Part shown: positions 1-13,000 of the stretch, in pieces | Numbering within the stretch: position 1 is the first letter of the stretch | Layout: the number at the start of each line of letters is the position of its first letter | From: Alligator mississippiensis | Taxonomy: Eukaryota > Chordata > Crocodylia > Alligatoridae | DNA: 64,000 nt | Direction of reading: 5' to 3' | NCBI RefSeq assembly: GCF_030867095.1 | Contig: NC_081824.1 | Location: 122,706,162 to 122,770,161 of the forward strand | Position numbers and translations under genes: made by a program | The notes under the pieces: generated by a model | Databases searched by the model: none | Told to the model about the DNA's origin: nothing | The model's input: only the letters and a program-made list of their open reading frames with translations

Positions 1-887
1 GAGACTAAACTGATGGAGAGAAGTCAGGGGTGGAGTTGGCATTCTGGGTGTATTGAGAACAAAAGTTGTAAGAGAAAATGTAAGAGCACTTGAAGTCACC
101 CTGGGATAATGAGTGGAATAAGACAAGAAAAGGACAAAATAGAGGAATGTCAACAGAAGGCAACAGAGGGAACTAGCTGGAAAGGGAGAAAATGAAGAAA
201 GAGTTGCAGATGTTATAGGAGAATGGATATGAACTATTATGTGATATGCTGCTTGTTCTGCGTTAGATAAGAGTGGAGACCATTCATTCTATGCCAGAAT
301 TCCTCTGGTTCAGTAATTCAAGTAATCCAGTATTGACAAAATCACATACTTCCCAAAAAAGCACTCTAGAGTCTGAAAGGCATTTCTGATGTTGCCATTG
401 AATCACAGTTTCACCAAGCCTGACAAGTTTATCAATTCGAATAATGGATATCAGTAATGTAACTAAGCTGGGGTGAGGGAAGAGAGGTGTCTGGGGAAAC
501 AGCCCCAGCCTCTACTTTCATGGAGGTGCGGGGCACAAAAATTGTCACTGCCTCAATGGCAACTGATAGTACCACCAAAACTGGCATGGTGGCAGCACAC
601 ATTGCTCTATGTGTCATGACTGTTCCAGATGCAGAGCTGCCCTGCTACACCTCTGATTGGTATAACTATATCTACCTCACAACTGAGCTATAAATTTTAA
701 AATTTATGGAACTGGATGATATTTGGATTGAAGGCACTAGGTTCAGATTCTTTCTTTTTTTCCCCCTTTCTCTCATTCTACCTGAAACTCCAATCCCTTT
801 CTAGCTAATTAAGTGCAGCTTTCAATGCAATCTTTTCTATATATAATGCCAGTCTTCTGATTATACTGATGCTTACTCTCTCTAGAG
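1..887. other. No gene seen; NMBR downstream flank
   Basis: AT-rich DNA with only short open frames of no recognised similarity. Nothing further can be supported. Confidence 0.5.
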
Positions 888-1279
888 CAGCAGTTCCCAA
901 ACTGTGGCCCACAGACTGTGGGTCATGACCCTAAATAGGGTGGCCATCATAGAGGACATTCATGTTTTCTGCTAGTCTGTCCTCTGTTGATATGAAACCC
1001 GACTCCTTTATGTCCTCTATTTTTCTCTTCAAGAAAAAATAGAGGACATAAAGGCATTCAGTTTTGTATCAATAGAGGACAGAGGACAACCAGACTGTTC
1101 TGTATGATAGTCACCCTAACCCTAAATGGGGCTGCAACATCAATGGATGGAGTCGCAGGGCTCGGTGGGGGAGGAGGGGGGGCATTGGGAGTGGGGGACC
1201 ATGCAAAAGAAATGGGGTCGTGCTGCGGAAATGGGGCCAGAAATGGAGTCATGCTAAGGAAAAGTTTAAGAAGCAGTGT
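888..1279. mobile_element. hAT-like non-autonomous DNA transposon, interrupted by a second MITE
   Basis: The left end CAGCAGTTCCCAAACTGTGG and the right end (reverse complement CACTGCTTCTTAAACTTT) are degenerate inverted termini of the common hAT type. The inner sequence near the left end (gtgggtcatgacccta) is also typical of that group. Flanks ctctagag and ttctagca could be a decayed 8-bp target-site duplication. The element is split by the MITE at 937-1117. Confidence 0.6.
937..1117. mobile_element. Palindromic MITE nested inside a hAT-like element
   Basis: Termini AGGGTGGCCATCATA and (reverse complement of the right end) AGGGTGACTATCATA. The centre is a hairpin: ctttatgtcctctattttt and its complement flank a 9-base loop near 1036. 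A direct repeat accctaaat flanks it (928-936, 1119-1127), with one spare base on the right. The inserted block cuts the outer element, so it is the younger of the two. Confidence 0.65.
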
Positions 1280-1810
1280 TCTAGCATGTTAAACCCCAAA
1301 GTGACAGTAGGATACAACTTGCCTCTTCATTCTCTCATGGGGTAAATGTATTTTCCCTCCAATGTAAGTGTATAGTCCTGATTCATCATATCATAATAAG
1401 GCTATTCATGTGCTTAAAATCAGTATCCAAATCATCATGCAATGCAATGCAAAAATTTGCTAATTTAAAGAGAGGTAGTGTTACATTTCTCTGGGTATCT
1501 GAACAAAAGACTGTTCCTTGGGTCCTCACAACAATTTTCTTCTTTTTGTTCTACAATGATGCTAAATGTCAAATAGTTATCCTCAAAGAGGCAGAATTAA
1601 AACTGGGACATATTAGACCTTCGTTCATTGCTCTGTGAAATGTGGTTTTAATTAGCAGCAAGTTATTATTTTCTCTACTGTACACTAAGAGCTGGCTTCT
1701 GGTCATTTAAAACAAATAGCTAAATCTAAAAGTACATTTTACTTCATTGTAAGAAATTAAAGTTAATTAAAAAATATTAGGGCAAAGTAGATTCATTTAA
1801 TCAAAATGCT

Positions 1811-2110
1811 AATGTAGACAGTGACTAGGGCTAGCTGGGGCACTAGGGTGCTAAAGTGTGGGGGCTGCCTGCCACCCAGTCCCATGCTTTAACATCCTCA
1901 AGCCCCTGCCACCCTTCTGCCACCTGACACTGCTACCTGGAGCCTGGGGTTGGCCCCCTAAGTCCCCTGCTAGCCCAGGGTTTCTCTGCCCTGGCTCTAA
2001 CTGCTGCAGTCCTGGGTACACATAAATATACTTTGCCCGGGAGCAGCTGACTCCAGTGCAAACTACTCTGGAGTTTATTGAATCTCACTAATTGCATGTG
2101 TAGTGCACCT
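1811..2110. mobile_element. Half copy of the tctacac-type MITE family
   Basis: Shares tgtgggggctgcctgcca and the gagtttattg...aatt-cacgtgtag type end with the copy at 15040-15530. The left part is missing or too decayed to place. Confidence 0.4.
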
Positions 2111-2129
2111 ACTGACTCTTAACGGGATA

Positions 2130-2599
2130 CAGTAAAAGCTCTGTTATCTGGCACTTTACTAACCAAAATACTAACTGGAATTTCCAGCGCTGGGACTGAA
2201 TCTCCAAAGAGGCAGTAAATTATGTACAGTACAGTACATGTAAATAGTTTTAGTTATAAGTGTAGTGGTAAGTGTACTGTACTTTTAAGTGATCTAGGTG
2301 TACGCCATGCGCTGCCAATAGTGTACTACATATAACTTCAGTGTACTCTACATCACTGCTTCAGGATTTCTTTTCATTCCAATGCTGCTTTACTACTACT
2401 TGATTGGTGAATACTTGTATGCTATTTTCTTCTCTAGACAGTATGTTATACTGTAGTGTATTGTACACTAATTCTTTGAAAATTTATACTACAAGTATGG
2501 CACTGTATTACTTGATAGTATAACTCTCAGATAACAAGAATTTTTAGATAACCGGCACCCCCCCTACCCCTCTCATTGCATATAACAGAGCTTTTACTG
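2130..2599. mobile_element. Tigger/pogo-like MITE with TA target duplication
   Basis: The left end CAGTAAAAGCTCTGTTATCT and the right end (reverse complement CAGTAAAAGCTCTGTTATAT) match over about 20 bases. TA lies directly outside each end (2128-2129 and 2600-2601). A further inner match is atctggcac against gataaccggcac. There is no transposase frame, so it is non-autonomous. The Tigger assignment rests on the TA duplication and terminal style. Confidence 0.7.
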
Positions 2600-2601
2600 T
2601 A

Positions 2602-3540
2602 GTTACATTTTAAACCCCACATCAATGGCTCCTAAGTCTTCAAGCAATATTTGTGTTACTGTTTATTATTTATATTACAGCAGCACCTACTAGTCTTGAC
2701 TGTGAGCCAGATTTGAAAATCTTACCAATAATTTTGCCTAATTTTATTTTCAAATTTCCATGAAACATGGTGATTGTTTCCAGCCTTGCGAGTGAGGTCA
2801 ATGAAGGCACTTAGCAGAAGCAAATTGTAACTGAAGTTTAATATACAATAAACACTATATAGAATCCAGTGGTGTTACAGGCCTCACAAAATGATAGAAT
2901 TATATTTTTAAATGTTGAGTTCTGTAAAACATGTAAGTTTCACAAACTTAATTTTCAATGAAAATGTCATTTTAAAATTTTTTAAATTCTAATTAAATGT
3001 AAGCAAAAATCAAATTCTTTCACTAGAGATTTTTGATCTGTTTGTATGATTAAAATATTATATATATATATATACACACATCTGATATAGTCATACTATA
3101 TATATATATGTATATACACACACAAATGTAATGCAGCATTCCTGATGGTTAACCATATCTGGAAAGGACTTTAACTTCAACATACACATTGTTTTAGACA
3201 TGATAAAGTTGACAGAACTATGCAGATTTACATAAGCTGGTCTTGCAAATTTTGATTTCCCTTCTGAATCTAGAACCTGTGACATTGGAGTTGGTTCTTA
3301 ATTTGTTCAGACCACCATGAGCAATCAGCTACATTAAAAAAGCATAAATTATATAGTTCAGGAATCAATATTTTTCTTTAAGTAACACCAGTTCAGCTAT
3401 ACTACTATTCAAACCAAACCTCTGACATGCCAAATGTACAGGAACATTCTTTAAAGTCATTTTCCACTTCTCATTCAGAAATGTCTTTCTTAAGTGAAAG
3501 TAATAAGATTTTAACATGAGGTAGTCTCAAATAAAAATAC
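2602..3540. other. No gene seen; AT-rich flank with a TA/CA microsatellite
   Basis: Contains an imperfect (TA)n(CA)n tract at about 3056-3125. Otherwise it is unremarkable AT-rich sequence downstream of NMBR. Confidence 0.5.
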
Positions 3541-3546
3541 TTTATT
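3541..3546 (-). terminator. Candidate NMBR polyadenylation signal
   Basis: AATAAA on the minus strand, about 115 bases past the NMBR stop codon. Position and exact hexamer fit. The region is AT-rich and other AATAAA copies lie further downstream, so the real cleavage site is uncertain. Confidence 0.4.
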
Positions 3547-3659
3547 CAATACTTTAGATCAATCATATTGTTAGACAGGTGAGAGAACCTGAAACTATTT
3601 ACATGGCTGTAAGATAAAAGCTCAAATGAATTTCCAGATCAAGTAGTACACTGATTAAA

Positions 3660-4061
3660 TCATAATGACACGTCTTGTTTCAGGTTGTGCCCATTCAGCA
3701 GAGTCATGGTGGTCACCGTGTTCCTGGCATTGCTTTTTAGAGAAGTCATCCGAATGGCAGAGGAGCTAAGCAGGTAACTGGTAGATCTCTCTTGATGAGA
3801 TTTCCTCTCACAGCAAAGCTGGCTGTTGAAATGTCTCCTAAAGCTCTCACTGAGCAAATACAGTGCAAATGGGTTGACACAGGAGTTGCAGAAGCTGAGT
3901 ACTCTGGCCACTAAAGTAATGATCATATGTCCTAGTGATGAGTCAATCTTATTGTAATTGAAGGACCGGTACATGTATAGCACATGGTTAGGGAACCAAC
4001 AGATAGCAAAAAAGCCAACAAAGACCAGGACTATTTTTGCCAGGCGCTTTCGAGTTTCCAT
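3660..4061 (-). CDS. NMBR: NMBR coding exon 3 (TM6, TM7, C-terminal tail)
   Basis: The acceptor is CTTTTTAG|ATGGAAAC at 4062/4061. The exon gives residues 259-391, starting [12 protein letters not shown]6 carries CWFPNH, TM7 carries NPFALY, and a CC pair follows helix 8. The tail is rich in Ser and Thr ([18 protein letters not shown]), as in other NMBR tails, and ends NLKQDVSL. The stop codon TGA is at 3662-3660. A minus-strand AATAAA lies about 115 bases downstream (plus-strand tttatt at 3541-3546). Confidence 0.97.
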   Translation of the reverse strand: METRKRLAKIVLVFVGFFAICWFPNHVLYMYRSFNYNKIDSSLGHMIITLVARVLSFCNSCVNPFALYLLSESFRRHFNSQLCCERKSHQERSTSYLLSSSAIRMTSLKSNARNTVTTMTLLNGHNLKQDVSL

Positions 4062-7000
4062 CTAAAAAGATAAATGAACAGAACCCAAATGAACAACACT
4101 GAATAGAGTTAATCCACATAACTGACTTAATTAAAACATGTAGCAGATACCACTTTACATTAACTTTAACAATGAACTCAAATAAGATCAGCCCTTCTTT
4201 CAAGACTCAATTACCTTTTCCATCTCATTTACTTTCATTTCTCATGTACAGTGTACTTGCATTAACCAATCCTCAGGTGCTTGTATTTACACTATATTGG
4301 TTTGTTACTCACATAAGTGTCTCAGGATGAAATCATATTTTAAGTATATACTGGCTTGCAGCCCAAAAGCACCCACCAAGTAAGCTAGTAAAATGTATTC
4401 CTTTTAACCAGATCTCAATGCTTGGTTGGTTTGGAAAATGACTAGTAAATTACAGGCATTAATAATCTGATAAGTAAAGCCTTAACCATGTAATCATAAT
4501 ATTGCTGTTTTCTTCTTCCATAAAGATTTTATCAAGAAAGATGATTTCTGTAGGATTATGGAGTTGCCATAATCCTGAGTCAGTTGCTCCTGACTCAGCA
4601 TTGCTTTCTACTTTATGTAACCATTTATATTTGTGTAATGAATAGAAACTGTTTAAAACTGCCATTTTGATTCCATAGGATTTTCACCCTCTTCACACAC
4701 ATTAGTATAAATTGCAATGGAAACTTAAATATGCAATCTGAAGGTATGTACATACATTTGGGAAAGTTAGGAGGTTAGATTGAGTTAAAAACAGCCACTC
4801 AATCTAAAGTTAGTTAGGATGGGGAAGGGGGGTAGAAGGGACTGGGGAGACCAGCAAGGTCCACAGGGGTGTTGGTGGGGTCCAGTAGGGTTTTGCAGGA
4901 TATGGAGGGACTAGTATGGTCTGTGGGGAGGCTTGGGAGGAGTCAGGGAAGGGTTGCAGTATTGGAAAGTCTCTCCTAACCTACCACCTCCCCCACCCCT
5001 GGGACCTTCCCAGCCCCTGCCAAACTGGTCCTGATCCTGCCAACCACTCCTGGTTGGTTTTACTGGCTTTCACCAGTCTGAGGAGCCTGACTGAAGTAAG
5101 TCAGGGTCGGGAGAAGAGCAGAAGGATTGGTGTGCGCTGGTGGCTCTGCAGGGGAGTTTTGGCAGGATGGGGAGTTCTCTCTCCCCATGTGACCACCTCT
5201 ACCCCAAGACAAATAACCCCCCCACCCCAGCAAAACAACTCTCCCATCTTCTTTGCCCCTCTCCCCACCCCAAAATGCTTCCTTGGCTCCCAGCACTTGT
5301 GAATGCCAGTAAAGACAACAACTGGGAGTGGCTTGCAGGATGGTGAGAATTGGTGGGCTCGGGAGGGCTGGCTGGTGCATGGGAGAAGTTGTTCATCTGG
5401 GAGTGGGGCAAGGACCTGGGGGTCTAAATAGAGCCTGGTGCCTGGGAGGGGTGGGAACAGTACAGTCCCCAGAATCAGGCCAGCAGCTGGGCTTTCCCAT
5501 CCCCAGGGCTGTGCTGCACAGAAGTTTGGTCTTATGGGACACAATCTATGTTAGTCTACCTCCAAGGTACAGTTAACATAGATTGGGTTGGCCATTTTTA
5601 GATTAATTTTACCTTCCTGAACTGCTGTACAGTTCACACTTAGATCCACCTAGCAAAGGATCTAAGTGTTAGGTCTGAACTTGGGCAAACTAAATTCAAT
5701 TGGGTGGTCTTTTTTAACATGATTTAACTTCCTCCTAGCCTCCCTAAACATCTGTACCTAGCCTGTACATACATTTATCTTTCTTTAGAAACCTGGTTAA
5801 TAGAACAAATCTAAATCCTATCTTTCTGACAAATGGTACGTCCTATATTTTTCATCGAATAGATAAACTAGAAAAATAAACTGACAAATAGTGTCTCTAT
5901 TTAAAAAAAATATACTTTCTAGTAGTTTCAACAACATGATGTGAATATGCTATACTTTTCCATTCTGTGAGATCAGCTAAATGTCTCTCTGCATTTCACA
6001 AATGATGAGATAAGAAAATAATCCATGCTGATAAGTATGTATTTCTGCTTTAAGAAAATCCTACAATATATTAAAAGTATTAAGTGAAAAAGGACACTGT
6101 TTTTTTTTCTTATTAAGATTGTGCCCATTCTTCTCAGTCGGACTAAATGTACACAAGAATGTGGACAGCAATAGCTTGCCTTTTCTTTTTGTGAGCACTA
6201 TTATTAAACAATTTAAGTATTTCTGTAAAGTAGTTGTACATGTCTGAATCACTTTACCTCATCTTTGTAGAACGGTAAAACTATTGTGTCATTTGTTCTG
6301 ATGAGTAGTGTTTTACTATCTTACTGTCTGCTTTTGTGTCATATTGATTTGAGTGAGTGGTTAAAATGCCCTTTCTCAAAAATCTTTATCAAAGGATGTA
6401 GAAGATGTTAAGATGGATGTGATTACTATCTTGGCATTATGATAAGCTTGGAAAGTTTTGGCAGTTTTATTCAGGAACACATCACCTTCCACAAGCCACC
6501 TTACTGTAGAAATGGGTGGAAAATTCTACAAGTTTTTTCAAGGGATTTCAAGCACTCTTTGGGTGCCTATACACAAGTGTGGAGGCTGCTCTGATGCGCT
6601 GTAATTACAGCATGCCTGAGTAGACACGATTGAGTCTGCTGGAGCATAGTAATTACCATGCTAGCCTCCACGTCTCAAGAATCAGTGTCCTTGTACATCA
6701 AAATGGCAGTGGGGGCTCTTTATCTAAGGCTCGTTGAATGAGCTTTAGATAAAACACCCCTGCCACCATATTGAAGCATGGGGATGCTGATACATGAAAT
6801 ACTCCAGGCGCTTTAATTAAAGCAGCTCTCAGACCCACTCTAATCAAAGTTCCCCACTTCCAGAGCCCTTTGGTTTCAAGATGGATGAGAAAGTCCAGAA
6901 GAATAATCTTTCCTGTAGTATGTCAGTCCTTCAATTTTTGGTCAGAGACAAAACAAGGGAAAATGCTCAAACTGTTCCCAAACTCCTAAAAAGATTGAAT

Positions 7001-10000
7001 TTTCACAAAATTCAGTAATCTTTTCTGATGTTTTTCTTTAATTTTAATAGTTGCAGGGTAGATCAGGTGTAATAACATAGCTTCCACTATTCTGTACACA
7101 AAAAAGCTGTTATGAGATTTCAGCCACATGCAAATCAAAACAGCTAAAGTCAGCCTTTGATTTTAGATTTTACCTACTGCCACCTCTAGAGGATCAGTTC
7201 TGAAGCTAGAAATTTCTAATATTATTACACCATGTAGAAAACTGGCTCTTTATGTTTTTTTCTATGTGATAGTTTGGGATGTACTGGATTTTTTAGTAAA
7301 GCTATTACTAGGAGCCCCAGCTATTTCTTAATGAACATAAAAGTAGAGGTTAAACCCATAATATGTATGTATACACCCACCAATATCATACTCCATTAAA
7401 ATACTAATTAATGTCATCAATTGATAACATTGATGGATAACTACAAATGTAATAGTAAAGAAAGAAATGGTCTTCAGCTGCTTTTTTTCATTGCATTTCA
7501 TATATAACATGAAGTAAAAATGCTCACTTGCAAGTTATGTAGATTAGTAGCAGATGCAAATCAAGATTTAAGACAGATATTTTTGAATAATACTAATTTG
7601 AATGCCTGACTGTTGGAATGCTGAAGTCTTCATAAACCTTTATTGTGGATGTTAGAGCTTTTGCAATTTTATTTATAAACTTACACAACAGACTCTCCCT
7701 CGCTGAGGAAAATAAAGTGCAATTCACTTACCTGTCTTTTGGAATGCTCACTATGTTCTCCAGGGATATTGTGTGCACTCTTAATTAAGGTCCTTGCAAT
7801 GTGATAGTAGTAGATACTAATGATGGCAAGAGGGATAAGGAAATACACTAAGAAAATCAGAACGGAGTGGATCTTTGGGTGCATCTCATCAGTCTGGGGA
7901 TATGGTATACAGTCCAGGAAACTGATGTTATCTGTGTCGTTGATGATGGCCAACTCAGAGAACACAGCTTCAGGGACTGCTAACAGCATGGAGATGATCC
8001 AAATGGCAGTAGCTTTAATACAAGTCCACAGGACAGCACTGGATGCTTGGATATCCATGGGATTTACAATTGCTTTGTACCTGGAGACGGTCAAAAATAA
8101 ATAAACTGTCATAAAATAATTGACACTTATTATATAACATTTTATGTATAATGAACTACATGCTTTTGATGAAAAAGTGTAATGAGGTTTTTTTTCCTAT
8201 GTGACATCATACTTTTATTTGTAATCAGTCCACTTATTAGACTGTATTTATTGGACTAATGTATGTGACAGGCAAGGATGCTTGTGGGTGATATCATTTA
8301 TTGAACCAACTGCATTGTTGCAAGAGATTTTTGACAATCTGTTATAAATATATATATATACACACACAAACACACACAATATAAAATTATATTGTAATTA
8401 TAATTATAATATCATATTATAATATCCTATTGACAGAATTGATGACATTCATAATCAAGTACCAAAAAGTCAAAATCATTCAACTGAGCAGAACTATATT
8501 ACCATAGTAAAGTAAAATCTATATTTAAAAAAATAAAAGTAGAAGTAATTGGACAAAATGGCAAAACTTTTCTGTTAAAAAAGACTGAAAACTAAAACTG
8601 TCCATGGGAAAGGACTGAATTTTACTTACTCAAAAATTATTTTGAAAGAGAAGTATCAAAACTGTTGAAATGTATTGTGTAGACATTTTCATAAACACTG
8701 ATTATCCAGTTTGGAAAAACAAAAAGAAAAAAAAATAAACGTGTCGGCTAATTATTGTTTAAATAAAAATTTCTATTAACCTGACCTAATTTTTTTTCCA
8801 GATTTTGGCTCAAATGTTGAACTTATTTGAAATAGGGCTTTTAAAAAAAATTCAAAACATGGAAAAAAGGGGAAAGTTTTCCATACAACTCTAAACAAAA
8901 ATATGTACTTGCTGTATATACATAAATTCATAGGCCACCTAAGTAGATAACCAAGGATAGACTTAGCCACAGTCTAAAAACAGCCACCATCTGTACACTG
9001 TAGTTGTACTGTTGGAACAAACTCTGACTCCAGGCATGCCTACACAACTGCATATAAACTCCCTAGATTACAGATCAAAGCACAGAGATGAGGGCACAAG
9101 TTCCAGGTCCAGTGCTTCTCCCACACTGTGAGCAAGTAGATGAGATGGTTTTGTGTCCATATGTACCTGTGAAGCTGCTGGGAACCAAGGGGAACATAAA
9201 CTACGCCACATAAAGGCCAGTAGCAAATTTTTAATCTTATGAGCTGGGGAATTTTTTTCCTCCAAGGAGTTTGTCTGAGGCATAATTCAACATGAGTCTT
9301 CTATTGAGACAATAAGGGCTATCTACCTCCTGTTGCTCAAGGCTGTAAACGAGTACAGTACCTGGCCTTTCAGGCTGGGGAGCCAAAGGCAGCTGGATAT
9401 GATACTACCTACATCACTCTCTCATGAGGCTGGCTATAGGAACTGGCATGTCTTACCTGCCATATCCCAATGGATTGTTTGGTTCACACTGAACTTTGAC
9501 TACTTTATACTTCACACAGTCAAACAGCTGAAAACAACAGACATTTCTATCCAAAAGTTCACTAAAGTCAGAGGAAAGACCTTTGTTGATTTCAGTAGGC
9601 TTAGAACCAGTCCCTGACGCAGAAAATTGAACTTGAAAAAACAAGCTAGTTGTGATCATTTATGTTCATCATTTCTCCCAAAACAGAATTCCCTGGGCAC
9701 CTATGTCTACTGGATATCCTTAATGGTATCAGGCCAGGGACAGCAAAATTCTGTAGAATATGAAGGCTTCCAAGCATAAATCATGACCTTATTAGGCAAT
9801 AATTTGTTTCCTACTGCTGTCTTCTTTGATATCATTACAGAATGACAAACCATCTGTTTCACTTTATTTGACTGAGCTGCCTTAAGCTGACATCTGCCTT
9901 TTTTTAAACATTTATAGTGCCATTTTCTTTCTTTTAAAACTGTGCATTTACAAATTATATTTTTCTTTCTCCCACTACAGGACTTTGGATTATTTTGGCC

Positions 10001-13000
10001 TCAACAATATCATTTGGGACTGTGGTCTCATTGGTCAACCAGTATTTTGCCTGTTCAATACCTAGGCAAGAAGCTGCCAAAAATTGATGCTGGTGATTAG
10101 CAGTGACCCAGCTCAGCTTGTAGCAGTTCCACATTGTGCCACTGGAGGTGATCACTTTAAGATTAGATAAAAAACCAAGTGTATGATCACTTGAAAGAAA
10201 GATCCCAAGGCCCTTTTCACAGGATCAAGGATGGGCAGCCTGGCAAATATCTCTATGTTCTGTCTACCTAAATTCCCCATGTAGTTTCAAATGGCTTCAG
10301 TATTTAAATGGTTATAGTAGTCAGTCTGTCTTTGTCTAGGGTCCACTCCCATTATGTGGGACTGAAGATAACATGTATTGCAAGACATTCAGCACTTAGA
10401 AGAATTGGACAATCGGTTGTCCCTGTAAAAGGAGGTAAAATAACCCCCACTGCCTCCACTCACCCCACCACTGCTGCTTGGCCCACCACCAGATCCAAAT
10501 CCAGCCCACGTGGAGGTCCGTGGTTCAGGTCCAGCTAGAGGGGAGAGTGTTTGTCACCTCTGATATAGCTAATAGCATAGCCTGAAATCTATTAGATGCA
10601 AGTTTTCGATAAATAAAATTGACAAGGATTTATTCTGGAATAATATTTGGAAATGAAGCAAAATATGAAATATTTTTTATTTACTTAAATTATCAGTTAA
10701 AATCTACACCTCCCCCCCACCCCCATTAACCTCTTAGGTGAACCTAGTCAACTGTATGTTGCCATTTAGACCAGGAAGTTATTATAAATGAGTCCTTGTT
10801 TTAATTAAGTCTTCAGGCACATTTGAGCTTCCTCCATCCTTTATCATTGCCACTGCTGGAAAAAGCAATTCATTTCTAGCAATATTTTTATAGTCTTTCT
10901 TTGGAAGCTGGTGCCTCAGTCTATAAACACATTTACATGGTCCCTTGAAGCCCCACTGTGAAGAGATTAGGTAGAATCCTGTTGCTTTGGGCCCACAAAG
11001 GGTAGCTTTTGTGTAAGTCACAGATAAATGACCAAACTGTGTAGGCATGATTCTAAAATCCTCCAGGTAGCATAAGTGTCTCCATTATTAGTACAGGGAG
11101 ACAGGCAGGTAGGGTATACAGGTAATGAGAGGGCAGCTATGGACTCCTTTGTGGCTAGCTGCCCACAACGAAGGCTGTACAGAGCCTGAACTTGCTCTAA
11201 GCAAGATCAAAGTTCTCTTTCACAGGCAGCATTTTCAACATGCCAAGAGTTGCATGGAGCTGCACGAGCACACCAGCACCCACATATGGCATGCCTCACA
11301 AGAACACCTACCTGCCATCAAATGCTGTCCGCAACCCTGTCCTTCAACAGCCCGTGAACCTCATGGAAGACACTCCCTGTTATTCCCCAACACATACTTC
11401 CCTTTGCCCCTTCATTTGTCCTATCCACCATCCTCCAGGGCATCCTCTCATGCTCAAGGGGAGCATTCTTGGTCACCCTGCCATGCTGACTCTGAGGGAT
11501 GTGCAGTATAGGGGCCACATAATCCAGCCAGAGCTACTGTGGCCCAGACCCTCCACAGGTGAGTCCCAGGAGGGAGAGGGACACTGCACTCCAAAGGAAA
11601 AACACCAGGACAGGAAAGGTTAGGGCAGAGCAGGGAGTGGGGCACACTGCCAGAGATGTGCCTCTCTCATTAGAGAGCACAAGCCTCCACAGCCCCCCTA
11701 TACCCACTGCCCCAGGTTATGCAGAGGTGAGCTGCTCACTAACAGAAAGCTGCCTGACAGTGCCTGGCTGCTCACAGCAGTAATATTGCTTGACGTATAT
11801 GTGATTATGGCAGAGCATTTAAAATAGGGCTATTTATATACCCAAGGCTCAGTTTATTCTACTGTACTTCAGGGATGCAGCCCATGGATGGAAAAACCAT
11901 CCCTCTGTCTAGTCACATTGTGGCTTCACAACCAGGCAGGGAGTCTTCCCAGAAGGCCCTGACTGACCAGGCAAATCCAGGCTCCACTTAAAGAGACCTG
12001 CCTGCAGTCTGCCCACTGTTAGTGATCACAAAATGAAACTACTAGATGGTAAATTTAAAGCTAACAAAAGGAAGTTCTTTTTTACACAGTGTGTAACTAA
12101 AGTGTGATATTCATTGCCACAAGATGTAGAAGTTGACAGTTCAGCCAGATTAAAAAAGGGTTTGGATAGATTCTTGGAGCTACTGCGCATGGAAGTTAGG
12201 GATATAGCCTCTGAATCAGAACTTCCTAGACATTAAATGCTGGAGGCTACAAGTGCGAGAGGAACAATGAAAAAAACCCTGGTCATACCCTGTTCACTCT
12301 CCCTTTCAGGATCCACTCTCTGCCATGGTACAACACAGGATACTGAGCAAGATGGACCAATGGTGTGGCCCAGTAAATGGCATTTCTTACTTTTTTTGTT
12401 CAGAATGCACACAGCAAATACACACCTCCTAAAATGGAGCATGCTCAGTGGATCCACAATCAATACATACAGCTACATAATAGCCATGTAGTTCATCTAT
12501 GCTTGTAAATGTAATTTAATTCTGAAAAAGGGGAATTAGAAGCACAATTATGCATGTTACCATCTAAGTGGCACTTATACACCATTTACACACCTAATGA
12601 AGGAAAAATATGTGGTCCTTTGACTACCAATTGCTTCTTACTCTGGGTAAACAGAAAACAGAAAATTCAGGTGTGTTAATTATATGTGGAGACATACCCA
12701 ATAGCAATGAAATAGTATGTCAGAATAATAATGTCTACCATATATTGGTTTGTTTCATGAATAAAATGACAATCCTTTTATTTTCAAGATGTATAACTAT
12801 GGGTGTTTATACATATGCTCCAGGAATGGTGGAGGGGGGCACTTTAATTAGAACGGCTCCAAGAGGTAACTCGCTTGCACAGGCATTGAATCTGCACAGT
12901 TAAAGCCAAGCCTGGACACAGTCAGGGCCTTAAAACCACACAATAAAAAAATCTTCATTAAATTATTTGCAAAAGCCAATACAGTAGTCAAAAGAGTATA

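Noticed and set aside
4916-5576. Frames up to 147 codons in NMBR intron 2
   Set aside because: They lie inside a non-autonomous transposon core and resemble no transposase.
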